Of a stretch of 18,609 nt of DNA, positions 1 to 7,026 are shown piece after piece; position 1 is the stretch's first letter, and each line of letters starts with the position of its first letter. The translations under genes and the position numbers were made by a program. The notes beneath the pieces are model-generated. The model was not told the DNA's origin. It saw only the letters and a program-made list of their open reading frames with translations, and searched no databases. The DNA is from Micavibrio aeruginosavorus (GTDB taxonomy: Bacteria; Pseudomonadota; Alphaproteobacteria; Micavibrionales; Micavibrionaceae). Location of the stretch: positions 1-18,609 of the forward strand of contig QFQB01000029.1 of the NCBI GenBank assembly GCA_003241475.1. The letters are read 5' to 3'.

Positions 1-138
1 TGCAACCTCGTCTGCCTTGTCCGTGATAAAGGCCTCGCCCGAAATTCCTTCTTCTTGCAACACATGCGCAAAGGATTTTGCAGCGGAACGAAGATTTCCC
101 GATCCATAGTCGATAATGGCGATCCGTTGGGAAGTCAT
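1..138 (-). CDS. hisH: Imidazole glycerol phosphate synthase glutaminase subunit HisH, 5' end only
   Basis: Reading the minus strand from the ATG at 138 gives 46 codons to the window edge, starting MTSQRIAIIDYGSGNLRSA. The IDYGSGNL motif followed by a helix is the hallmark N-terminus of HisH, the class I glutamine amidotransferase that supplies ammonia to HisF. The catalytic Cys-His-Glu residues lie outside the window. A ribosome-binding site AAGGAAAG sits about 9 nt upstream of the start. In alphaproteobacteria hisH usually follows hisB in a hisBHAF group; here hisB is on the same strand, but 1.37 kb away and separated by a gene on the other strand. The 62-bp gap to the divergent HisD-family gene must hold promoters for both. 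Confidence 0.9.
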   Translation of the reverse strand, partial: MTSQRIAIIDYGSGNLRSAAKSFAHVLQEEGISGEAFITDKADEVA

Positions 139-200
139 AAATCTTTACTTTCCTTCAAAGTCTGTGCTTTTGTACCGTAGGCAATAGAGGAAATCCACCC

Positions 201-1511
201 ATGAATATCGGCTTTTACAAATGGTCCGAAACGGACAAAAAGGTTAAGGAACGCATCCTTCGCCGTGCGCAAGCGGATATTGAGGATGTGGGACATCTGG
301 TCAAGCCCATTCTGGAAGACGTAAAGCTCCGGGGTGATGAGGCATTAAAGGATTATGCTCTGAAATTCGACAAAGCCACAATCACGGATTTGCGCGTCAG
401 TGAAGAAGAACTTGAGGCCGCCGGGAAAACCATAGACCCCGCGTTAAAGAAAGCTTTGGACCGTAATATCGGCAATGTGCGCAAATTCCACGAAGAACAG
501 ATGCGCCGCGTCGAAGAGCCATGGATGTTCGAAATTGAACCGGGCGTTTGGGGCGGTGAGAAAGTCACGCCTATTACCTCTGTCGGCCTGTATGTTCCGG
601 GCGGCAAGAATCTTTATCCCTCCAGCCTTTACATGCTGGCAGTTCCCGCTGTTGTCGCCAAAGTGCCCAAAGCCATTATCTTAACCCCGCCCCGCCCCGA
701 TGGATCGGTGAGCGATGTCATTCTCTATGCCGCCAAACAATCGGGCATCACAGAGATTTACAAAGCTGGCGGCGCACAAGCGATTGCCGCGATGGCCTAC
801 GGCACACAAACCATCCCCAAGGTCCACAAAGTCCTTGGCCCCTGCTCGCCGTTCGGCGCGGCGGCAAAGACATTGCTCGGCGGCCTGATTAACCCGGGCA
901 TGCCCGCGGGTCCATCGGATGCGCTCATTCTCTGCGATGAAAGCGCTGATCCCGATAACACGGTTCTGGATGTGCTCAATGAGGCCGAACACGGTCCCGA
1001 TTCCGCAGGAATTCTGGTCACTCACGACAAAACACTGGCAGAATATGTTCACAAAGGTTTGGCCATGGCAATTGCCGCCTTGCCCGAACCGCAGCGCGGC
1101 TATCTGCAAACGAACATGGCGGCCTACAGCGGCGTAATTCTGACGGACTCTTTGGAACAATCAATTGAAGTCGCCAATCTTTATGCCGCTGAACACATAT
1201 TGCTCAAGGTGAAAGATCCCGAAGCGGTTTTGCCACGTCTCGTCAATGTGGGTGAAATTCTGATCGGGGAGAACTCACCGTCTTCGCTCGGCAACTACGG
1301 GATAGGTGTGAACCACGTCTTGCCTACAGGCGGCATGGCGCACTCATATTCCGGCACTGGCGTATGGGATTTTTTAAAACGCACATCAATCACAAAGGTT
1401 GATGCACGAGGATTTAATGCACTGAAAGACTCCGTGCTGGCCATAGCCGACTATGAGAAGTTCCCTGCGCACGCGAATGTCATCCGTCAGCGCAAAGTTT
1501 ACAACGCCTAG
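201..1511 (+). CDS. hisD: Histidinol dehydrogenase family protein, divergent
   Basis: This 436-aa protein has the HisD family length and fold motifs. It has AGPSD (236-240), AEHGPDS (262-268), the catalytic-pair motif AAEH with E331/H332, NHVLPTGG (371-378), WDFLKRTS (389-396) and AHA with H424. HisD oxidises L-histidinol to histidine in two NAD-dependent steps. Against E. coli HisD (zinc ligands Q259, H262, D360, H419) I align E261, H264, N365 and H424, so two ligands are replaced. The usual GPGNxYV loop reads GPCSPFG. HisD-like dehydrogenases of other substrates, such as sulfopropanediol dehydrogenase HpsN, also have an NYG-type variant of the D360 region, so substrate is not certain. GAGG lies about 10 nt upstream of the ATG. 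Its TAG interlocks with the hisB TAG in CTAG at 1508-1511. Confidence 0.82.
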   Translation: MNIGFYKWSETDKKVKERILRRAQADIEDVGHLVKPILEDVKLRGDEALKDYALKFDKATITDLRVSEEELEAAGKTIDPALKKALDRNIGNVRKFHEEQMRRVEEPWMFEIEPGVWGGEKVTPITSVGLYVPGGKNLYPSSLYMLAVPAVVAKVPKAIILTPPRPDGSVSDVILYAAKQSGITEIYKAGGAQAIAAMAYGTQTIPKVHKVLGPCSPFGAAAKTLLGGLINPGMPAGPSDALILCDESADPDNTVLDVLNEAEHGPDSAGILVTHDKTLAEYVHKGLAMAIAALPEPQRGYLQTNMAAYSGVILTDSLEQSIEVANLYAAEHILLKVKDPEAVLPRLVNVGEILIGENSPSSLGNYGIGVNHVLPTGGMAHSYSGTGVWDFLKRTSITKVDARGFNALKDSVLAIADYEKFPAHANVIRQRKVYNA

Positions 1512-2098
1512 AGCGCGCCTTTCGTGCTCGGCAGCTGCCCGGCCGCACGGTCGTCATGCTCGCTTGCCATGCGTAGCGCCTTGGCAAAAGCCTTGAACAC
1601 GCTTTCGATGCGGTGATGATTGTTGTCCGCATATAGGTTTTCGACATGCAACGTAATGCCGCCCGCCTGCGCCAGCGCGTGGAAGAATTCCTGAAACAAT
1701 TCCGTTTCCATCTGCTCGCCCAGACGATCGATGGTGAAATCCACCTTCCACACAAGGAACGGACGGTTGGACAGATCGAGCGCAACGCGGGAGAGCGCTT
1801 CATCCATCGGCACATAGGAATGGCCGTAGCGGCGGATGCCGATCTTGTCGCCCAGCGCCTGCTTGATCGCCTGTCCCAGCGCAATGCCCGTATCCTCCAC
1901 CGTATGATGTGCATCGATCTCCAGATCGCCCTCGCAGGAAACGCTCAGATCGAACAGTCCGTGTTTGGCGAGCTGCTCTAGCATATGATCGAAAAACGCC
2001 ACGCCGGTTTTGATGTCGGATTTTCCGGCGCCGTCCAGATTGACGGATACGGCGATATTCGTTTCCTTGGTCTTGCGTTCGATGGATGACGTTCTCAT
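1508..2098 (-). CDS. hisB: Imidazoleglycerol-phosphate dehydratase
   Basis: This 196-aa single-domain HisB catalyses the sixth step of histidine synthesis, dehydrating imidazole glycerol phosphate to imidazole acetol phosphate in the cytoplasm. The manganese-binding motifs are visible: FDHML (36-40), the HHTVED motif (64-69), MDEA (98-101) and a second HH cluster, NNHHRIESVFKA (159-170). Length matches the monofunctional family; there is no phosphatase domain. The ATG is 10 nt after the stop of the upstream Alx/TerC gene, so the two are probably co-transcribed. No strong ribosome-binding site is visible, which suggests translational coupling. The 3' end overlaps the HisD-family stop by 4 nt. 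Confidence 0.96.
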   Translation of the reverse strand: MRTSSIERKTKETNIAVSVNLDGAGKSDIKTGVAFFDHMLEQLAKHGLFDLSVSCEGDLEIDAHHTVEDTGIALGQAIKQALGDKIGIRRYGHSYVPMDEALSRVALDLSNRPFLVWKVDFTIDRLGEQMETELFQEFFHALAQAGGITLHVENLYADNNHHRIESVFKAFAKALRMASEHDDRAAGQLPSTKGAL

Positions 2099-2108
2099 GT
2101 CTTGCCCG

Positions 2109-3098
2109 TTATTCTGTGTGGGAATGGCTTTCGCCCTTTTTGGTGCGGAGCATGGACAAAACTATGCCCCCCGCCAGGACGCCGACCGTCATCGCCAGCG
2201 AAACAATGGCTGGCAGATGGTCGTCCGTCAGTTCGACATAGAACACCTTGCAGCCGATCAGGATCAGCACGATGGAAAGCGAGTATTTTAGATACTCGAA
2301 ACGATGGATGATGTGCTCGATAGCAAAGAACATTGCCCGCAGACCGAGGATCGCGAAGATATTCGCGGTGTAGACGATATAAGGGTCCGTCGTGACAGCC
2401 AGCGCCGCCGGCACGGAATCGAACGCGAACATCACATCCGTCAGTTCGATTGTGCAAAGCGTCAGAAAGAGCGGCGTCGCATACAAGAGCGGTTTTCCGG
2501 CGGCGTCCTTCAGGCGCACGAAAAACTGGTTGCCGTGCAATTGGTCGTCCACGCGCAGGTGCTTTTTCAAAAACCGTACATAGCCTTTTTGCGTGTAGTC
2601 CTCTTTTTCTTCCGTGTCGGTCTTCAAGAGCTTGATACCGGTCAGAATCAGGATAGCCGCGAAAATCATCAGCACCCATGTGTACTGCTGCACCAGCGCC
2701 GAACCTGCCGCGATCATGATCCCGCGCAGGACGACGACGCCGAGGATACCCCAGACCAGAACGCGGTGCTGATACTGCCGCGGAATGGCAAAGGATGAAA
2801 AAATCACGGACATGACGAAGAGATTGTCCATCGACAAGCTCAGCTCGAGCAACCAGACGGTGTAATAATCCGCGGCATCGCCGCCGCCGTCGCTGTGCCA
2901 GACCCAAAGCCCGAACAACAGGCCGAGCGACGCATAGATGGAGGCTAGGCGCAGGGATTCCTTTAATTCGATAACATGGTCCTTTTTGTTCAGGACGAAC
3001 AAATCGACGAACAAAAGGGTGAAGACAAAGACCATGAAGCTGGCCCACAGCCAGACCGGATGGCCCAGAAAATCTTGGGTCAATACTGAAATATCCAT
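2109..3098 (-). CDS. TerC/Alx family integral membrane protein
   Basis: This 329-aa polytopic membrane protein resembles Alx of the TerC family, which has been linked to manganese and metal-ion export during membrane and secreted-protein metalation. Hydrophobic segments lie near residues 14-35, 53-68, 78-103, 113-132, 138-157, 205-230, 240-262, 270-288 and 297-317. The paired acidic motifs of the family are ELSLSMDN (85-92) and ELTDVMFAFDSVPA (218-231). Length is close to E. coli Alx (321 aa). A good ribosome-binding site GAGGA lies about 6 nt before the ATG. hisB follows after 10 nt. I looked for a yybP-ykoY manganese riboswitch in the roughly 80 bp upstream and did not recognise one. The pairing with hisB looks positional rather than functional. 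Confidence 0.92.
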   Translation of the reverse strand: MDISVLTQDFLGHPVWLWASFMVFVFTLLFVDLFVLNKKDHVIELKESLRLASIYASLGLLFGLWVWHSDGGGDAADYYTVWLLELSLSMDNLFVMSVIFSSFAIPRQYQHRVLVWGILGVVVLRGIMIAAGSALVQQYTWVLMIFAAILILTGIKLLKTDTEEKEDYTQKGYVRFLKKHLRVDDQLHGNQFFVRLKDAAGKPLLYATPLFLTLCTIELTDVMFAFDSVPAALAVTTDPYIVYTANIFAILGLRAMFFAIEHIIHRFEYLKYSLSIVLILIGCKVFYVELTDDHLPAIVSLAMTVGVLAGGIVLSMLRTKKGESHSHTE

Positions 3099-3173
3099 GC
3101 TTCCTCACCGCTGTTATTCTTGAAAATCCCCCGTTTTCCCGAGGCTGGCTTATCGTACAGATGTAGGGCCGAC

Positions 3174-3219
3174 AAAACAACCCCGCGGTGCGCTCTTTTA
3201 GCCATCGCGGGGTTGTATT
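3174..3219 (-). terminator. Rho-independent terminator after the 100-aa gene
   Basis: A perfect 11-bp GC-rich inverted repeat has arms at 3177-3187 and 3206-3216 with an 18-nt loop. On the minus strand the second arm ends CGCGGGGTTGT and runs into TTTG, a U-tract. It lies 20 nt after the stop of the minus-strand gene ending at 3238 and about 80 nt before the Alx/TerC start, so it separates those two units. Confidence 0.8.
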
Positions 3220-3237
3220 TCCAATCTCTAAAAGACT

Positions 3238-3540
3238 TTAGACAACGCCGGGAGGCGGTGGCGGCGTCAGATGTTGGCCAATATCCATATAGGCGCCGCC
3301 TGCATTGCTGATTTCAAAGGATCCAAGTCCCATCGCCATTGGATCTTGCGTGGCCGCGCCGGTGACGAGAAGAAAAGCGCCAAGAACGCCGAAGGCGGGA
3401 ATCGCGAATTTATCGAATCCCTCCAGATGCGAAACGCCCGTCTCGATGCCATGCAAGGTATCGATCAAAGTCTGTTTGGGGTGTTGAACCATAGAACGCA
3501 CAAAGTTGCTCGCGTTAGCGAAGGAATCGCTATACTTCAT
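3238..3540 (-). CDS. Small single-TM protein of unknown function
   Basis: This 100-aa protein has no family I recognise. Residues 1-43 are amphipathic and polar, about 44-62 form one hydrophobic helix (FAIPAFGVLGAFLLVTGAA), and the tail ends in a proline run, TPPPPPGVV. No signal peptidase site is obvious, so it is probably anchored in the inner membrane by the central helix. Evidence that it is real: GGGAG about 8 nt upstream of the ATG, an AT-rich divergent promoter region, and a strong terminator straight after its stop. It forms its own transcription unit between the Alx gene and hslV. Confidence 0.7.
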   Translation of the reverse strand: MKYSDSFANASNFVRSMVQHPKQTLIDTLHGIETGVSHLEGFDKFAIPAFGVLGAFLLVTGAATQDPMAMGLGSFEISNAGGAYMDIGQHLTPPPPPGVV

Positions 3541-3644
3541 TTTACTGCTCCCTGTTTAAGTTTTTATTGTTTTCTTACTTATAACGATACAATAGACAAA
3601 TATAATTGCAAGAATAATTTTATTTCTTTTTATAAATTACCCGT

Positions 3645-3671
3645 CTTGACGATTTTCAAATTTTTTATAAA
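3645..3671 (+). promoter_or_regulatory. hslV: Possible hslV promoter, heat-shock-like
   Basis: CTTGAC at 3645-3650 resembles the -35 box of alphaproteobacterial RpoH promoters and also matches the TTGACa of sigma-70. TATAAA at 3666-3671 is the nearest -10-like hexamer, with a spacing of about 15 bp that is short for sigma-70. Transcription would begin near 3678, a few bases before the hslV ATG at 3681. The region 3541-3680 is AT-rich and lies between divergent genes. The call rests on motif likeness only. Confidence 0.3.
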
Positions 3672-3680
3672 TAACTGCGC

Positions 3681-4250
3681 ATGATGAACGAGCGCGAACC
3701 CTCCCCTTTCAATTCCCAAAACTGGCACGCAACGACAATCCTCGCTGTCCGCAAGAACAATCAGGTCGTTATTGCGGGCGATGGACAAGTCTCGATGGGA
3801 CAAACAGTCCTGAAATCGAATGCGAAAAAAATTCGTCGTTTGGGCAAGGACGGTAAGATCATCGTCGGCTTTGCCGGAGCGACCGCCGATGCGTTCACAT
3901 TGTTCGAACGTCTTGAAGCAAAACTCGAAGCTCATCCCGGTCAATTGACGCGCGCCTGCGTGGAGCTTGCTAAAGACTGGCGCACGGATAAATATCTGCG
4001 CCGCCTTGAGGCTCTGATGGCCGTATGCGACAAAGACACATCGCTCATCCTCACTGGAACAGGCGATGTGGTGGAACCCGAAGACGGCATCATCGGCATC
4101 GGGTCGGGCGGCAATTATGCGCTCGCAGCAGCCCGCGCACTTGCCGACCGTGACGATCTTGATGCAGAAGCCATCGCGCGCAAAGCAATGAAAATTGCGG
4201 GCGATATCTGCGTCTACACCAACCACAATATCGTCATCGAAAAATTGTAG
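3681..4250 (+). CDS. hslV: ATP-dependent protease peptidase subunit HslV (ClpQ)
   Basis: This 189-aa protein is the N-terminal-nucleophile peptidase of the HslVU protease, which forms a double hexamer capped by HslU in the cytoplasm. The catalytic Thr is T18 in HATTILAVRK, after a 17-residue propeptide that must be removed, as is usual in alphaproteobacteria. IAGDGQVSMGQT, GFAGATADAFTLFE, LAKDWRTD, GTGDVVEPED, GIGSGGNYALAAARAL and GDICVYTNHN are all family motifs. No ribosome-binding site is visible before ATG 3681 or ATG 3684. With the possible promoter ending at 3671 this suggests a leaderless or nearly leaderless transcript. A small gene and then hslU follow on the same strand. Confidence 0.96.
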   Translation: MMNEREPSPFNSQNWHATTILAVRKNNQVVIAGDGQVSMGQTVLKSNAKKIRRLGKDGKIIVGFAGATADAFTLFERLEAKLEAHPGQLTRACVELAKDWRTDKYLRRLEALMAVCDKDTSLILTGTGDVVEPEDGIIGIGSGGNYALAAARALADRDDLDAEAIARKAMKIAGDICVYTNHNIVIEKL

Positions 4251-4339
4251 GTTTTCCGCCCGATTCTACTTGCGAACCATTCTCATCCGGCGTATGAATG
4301 CCTCCAAGAACAAGAATAAAGTTCAATAGAGGTGTGAGT

Positions 4340-4552
4340 ATGACTAGAGCGAATATGCATCTGGACCTGACGCTGACGGCGCATGGCATCAGAAAAGACA
4401 GCGTGCGCGGCGCGGCGCTTGGCAAAGGCGGCGAATTGATCGTCACATGGAAACAGGCCGGCGCAAAAGACACGCGCGACATCCATATTCATTTCCCTGA
4501 TGCGCAACAGGCAGCAGCCGCGAAGAAGTCTCTATCCGCAAAACCTGCTTGA
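4340..4552 (+). CDS. 70-aa protein of unknown function between hslV and hslU
   Basis: I chose ATG 4340 because AGAGG lies 7 nt upstream; an in-frame ATG at 4298 lacks such a site. The 70-aa product is basic, with many Ala and Lys residues. It begins MTRANMHLDLTLTAHGI, followed by a beta-rich stretch (GELIVTWKQAG, DIHIHFPD) and an alanine-lysine C-terminal helix (QQAAAAKKSLSAKPA). No signal peptide, membrane segment or known domain is visible. Its place inside hslV-hslU, 89 nt after hslV and 58 nt before hslU, suggests co-transcription and perhaps a role in HslVU assembly or regulation. That role is inference. Confidence 0.65.
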   Translation: MTRANMHLDLTLTAHGIRKDSVRGAALGKGGELIVTWKQAGAKDTRDIHIHFPDAQQAAAAKKSLSAKPA

Positions 4553-4573
4553 ATGTTTTTATCCGGACACTAG

Positions 4574-4602
4574 ATTACAGGCTGTAGACAACAGCCTGTA
4601 AT
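4574..4602 (+). promoter_or_regulatory. Perfect 12-bp hairpin just upstream of hslU
   Basis: Arms ATTACAGGCTGT (4574-4585) and ACAGCCTGTAAT (4591-4602) are perfect inverted repeats with a 5-nt loop AGACA. The hairpin ends 8 nt before the hslU ATG. No U-tract follows on either strand, so a normal terminator is unlikely. Each arm also contains its own odd palindrome, ACAG-N-CTGT, with centres 14 bp apart, so a DNA operator is possible. An mRNA-stability or translation-control stem is the alternative. Confidence 0.7.
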
Positions 4603-4610
4603 AAAGATCG

Positions 4611-5942
4611 ATGAAAGACAAAAAACTTACCGATATTCCTGCCTTCTCCCCCCGCGAAATCGTCTCCGAACTGGACCGCAACATCATCGGCCAGAAAGAT
4701 GCGAAGCGGGCGGTCGCCATTGCCCTTCGCAACCGCTGGCGGCGCATGCAGCTGGACGATGATCTTCAAGAAGAAGTTTATCCGAAAAATATTCTGATGA
4801 TCGGACCGACAGGCGTCGGCAAAACCGAAATCGCCCGCAGGCTTGCCAAGCTGGCGCAGGCGCCGTTCGTAAAAGTCGAAGCCACGAAATTCACCGAAGT
4901 GGGTTATGTGGGCAAAGACGTTGAATCCATCATCCGCGATCTGGTCGAAGTCGGCCTTCACATGACGCGCGAGAAAATGCGCAAAAGCGTTCAGGCAATG
5001 GCCGAAGTCTATGCCGAAGACCGCGTGCTCGATGCGCTGGTGGGCGAAACCGCAGGCGAAGCCACCCGCGCCTCGTTCCGCGAAAAACTCCGCAATGGCG
5101 ATTTGAACGACAAGGAAATCGAACTGGATCTGGCCGACAATTCAAACCCCATGGGAAATTTCATGGATATTCCGGGCATGCCGGGAGCAAGCATGAGCAT
5201 GGTCAATATCGGCGATATGTTCAAAGGCATGGGCGGACGCACCAAGCGCAAGCGCATGAGCGTTTCGGATTCTTATGAGCTTTTGATGGCCGAAGAGTCC
5301 GACAAATTGCTTGATGATGAAAAACTGAACCAGCAGGCGCTCACTCTGGTGCAACAAAACGGCATCGTCTTTATAGATGAAATCGACAAGATCGCGGCGC
5401 GTCAGGACATGCGCGGCGGCGACGTGTCGCGCGAAGGCGTGCAACGTGATTTGCTCCCGCTGATCGAAGGAACCACGGTGGCCACGAAATACGGCCCCGT
5501 CAAAACGGATCATATTCTGTTCATTGCGTCAGGCGCGTTCCACTACGCCAAGCCGTCCGATTTGCTGGCCGAACTGCAGGGCCGCCTCCCCATTCGCGTG
5601 GAATTGCGGGCGCTCACGCAAGAAGACTTCAAGCGCATTCTGACCGAAACCGACGCCTGCCTGATCAAACAATACAAAGCCCTGATCGGGACCGAAGGCG
5701 TCGATCTTGATTTCACCGAAGACGCGATTGACGAGATTGCGCATCTGGCGTTCGAAGTGAATGAAAGCGTGGAAAACATCGGCGCGCGCCGCTTGCTCAC
5801 CGTCATGGAAAAACTTCTCGATGAAATCTCCTACACCGCAAGCGATCGCGGCGGCGAAAAAATCACCATCGATGCGGCCTATGTTCTGAAGAACGTCTCC
5901 GAGTTGGCAAAGAACGCCGACCTCAGCAAGTTTATTCTCTAA
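4611..5942 (+). CDS. hslU: ATP-dependent protease ATPase subunit HslU (ClpY)
   Basis: This 443-aa AAA+ unfoldase feeds substrates to HslV. Visible motifs are Walker A GPTGVGKT (65-72), pore loop GYVG (98-101), Walker B IVFIDEID (252-259), sensor-2 region GARRL (391-395) and the C-terminal tail LSKFIL (438-443) that docks into HslV and activates it. The intermediate I-domain spans roughly 110-240 and includes a Met/Gly-rich loop (about 180-210). Length is normal. No convincing ribosome-binding site is present; the ATG follows a strong hairpin by 8 nt. Its TAA overlaps the stop of the convergent gene in CTAA at 5939-5942. Confidence 0.97.
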   Translation: MKDKKLTDIPAFSPREIVSELDRNIIGQKDAKRAVAIALRNRWRRMQLDDDLQEEVYPKNILMIGPTGVGKTEIARRLAKLAQAPFVKVEATKFTEVGYVGKDVESIIRDLVEVGLHMTREKMRKSVQAMAEVYAEDRVLDALVGETAGEATRASFREKLRNGDLNDKEIELDLADNSNPMGNFMDIPGMPGASMSMVNIGDMFKGMGGRTKRKRMSVSDSYELLMAEESDKLLDDEKLNQQALTLVQQNGIVFIDEIDKIAARQDMRGGDVSREGVQRDLLPLIEGTTVATKYGPVKTDHILFIASGAFHYAKPSDLLAELQGRLPIRVELRALTQEDFKRILTETDACLIKQYKALIGTEGVDLDFTEDAIDEIAHLAFEVNESVENIGARRLLTVMEKLLDEISYTASDRGGEKITIDAAYVLKNVSELAKNADLSKFIL

Positions 5943-6934
5943 GGTTGTTGCGGCCCGTTGCGGAAAAAATCCAGTTGCTGCGGCGGTGTCGGCGTCTTGT
6001 GCCAGTATTTTTCGCTGAGGGGCGCTATTTGTGCGGGGCTGTGCACGAACAAGGACACACGGTATTCGCCCGTAGGTAGCATGCTTGAATTAAACGGGCG
6101 CGCCGCAATCAGTAGCGGCGTGCGGCTCTGCAAATGCTGGCGAAGCGCCTGCTCCATCTCTGGACGGTCTTTTTCACAAACAATCACCGGCGTGACATGA
6201 CGCTTGCGCCCGTCGATTTTGATATCGCGTCCCTCGCATTCAAAACGCGCCCGGCCTTTGTCGTTTCGCGAAATTTCCTTGATGGGCTTCACGGCCGCAA
6301 ACACGCTCCTTGTTGTTTTCAGGTCGCCTATGCTGGATGTCATCTGCGAAGCGTAAAACAAATCCTCGTAGTGTTGCGGACCGTGATAAAGATTGTGCAA
6401 ATTTGTAGGCTTGCCTTGATAAACGACCGCGATTTCTTCGGCTTCGTCGCTTTCCAGACTTTCAAAATTCTGTTCGATGAATTTGGTCAGATCCGCCAGC
6501 GTGCTGAACGGTTTTACATTCGCATATTCGCCGCGCGCCGCTTCGACCTGCACCAGCGTCAGATATCCTCGCTCGGGATAGCGATCGGCCTTCGATGATC
6601 CTAGCGGAAAATTCACGCGCACATGAATCCGGCCATCCTTGATGGTGGTGTAATCGGAATTTTTTTGCTGGATGAATTTGATATCGCCGGGACAATTCTG
6701 CATGTGCTCGTTTGGATGCGCTTCCGATCCCGGATTTTTGACGAAGGTCGGCGCATCGATCTCTATATTGCCTTTATGATGTACGGCTTTGCGCCAATGG
6801 AATTTGCAATGGCAGCCGTTATGCCGGCACTCGTACTCATAGGCATAGCGCGAACCTTCCGTCACGGCGGCGGCTTTTAAAATGCTTACCAGCGCGCCGG
6901 TTTCCTTGTCCAATGCTTTGACCCGTTTTGCCAT
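5939..6934 (-). CDS. Cys/His-rich protein of unknown function
   Basis: This 331-aa soluble protein is not one I recognise. The N-terminal 85 residues contain a likely metal site: C36, C41 and C43 in YECRHNGCHCKFHW, then H73, H77 and C81 in HPNEHMQNC. The layout, short beta strands then a Cys cluster and a later His/Cys cluster, loosely recalls the N-terminal zinc region of CoiA-like nuclease-related proteins, but I see no nuclease motif and do not assign it. Residues 100-330 look mixed alpha/beta with a proline-rich end. There is no signal peptide or membrane segment. No ribosome-binding site precedes ATG 6934. Its stop interlocks with the hslU stop. Confidence 0.8.
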   Translation of the reverse strand: MAKRVKALDKETGALVSILKAAAVTEGSRYAYEYECRHNGCHCKFHWRKAVHHKGNIEIDAPTFVKNPGSEAHPNEHMQNCPGDIKFIQQKNSDYTTIKDGRIHVRVNFPLGSSKADRYPERGYLTLVQVEAARGEYANVKPFSTLADLTKFIEQNFESLESDEAEEIAVVYQGKPTNLHNLYHGPQHYEDLFYASQMTSSIGDLKTTRSVFAAVKPIKEISRNDKGRARFECEGRDIKIDGRKRHVTPVIVCEKDRPEMEQALRQHLQSRTPLLIAARPFNSSMLPTGEYRVSLFVHSPAQIAPLSEKYWHKTPTPPQQLDFFRNGPQQP

Positions 6935-6975
6935 GACGTTAGAAATACCTAAAAAATCCTTTTACGTCAAATATT

Positions 6976-6999
6976 ATGACAACTATTATGTCTTGTCAT
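6976..6999. promoter_or_regulatory. Possible operator dyad between divergent genes
   Basis: ATGACAA (6976-6982) and TTGTCAT (6993-6999) form a perfect 7-bp dyad with a 10-bp spacer, in the AT-rich 92-bp gap between the Cys/His protein gene and the M23 peptidase gene. Arm length and spacing would suit a dimeric repressor. A dyad of this size can arise by chance, so confidence is low. Confidence 0.25.
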
Positions 7000-7026
7000 T
7001 CCTGAAAGATGCGCTATTAACTGTTT

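Noticed and set aside
3099..3176. Manganese (yybP-ykoY) riboswitch before the Alx/TerC gene
   Set aside because: Known for E. coli alx, so I looked for its conserved G-rich core and did not find it.
4298..4339. Upstream ATG for the small gene between hslV and hslU
   Set aside because: No ribosome-binding site there; ATG 4340 has AGAGG at good spacing.
4574..4602. Terminator reading of the hairpin before hslU
   Set aside because: No T-run follows on either strand, and termination here would cut off hslU.
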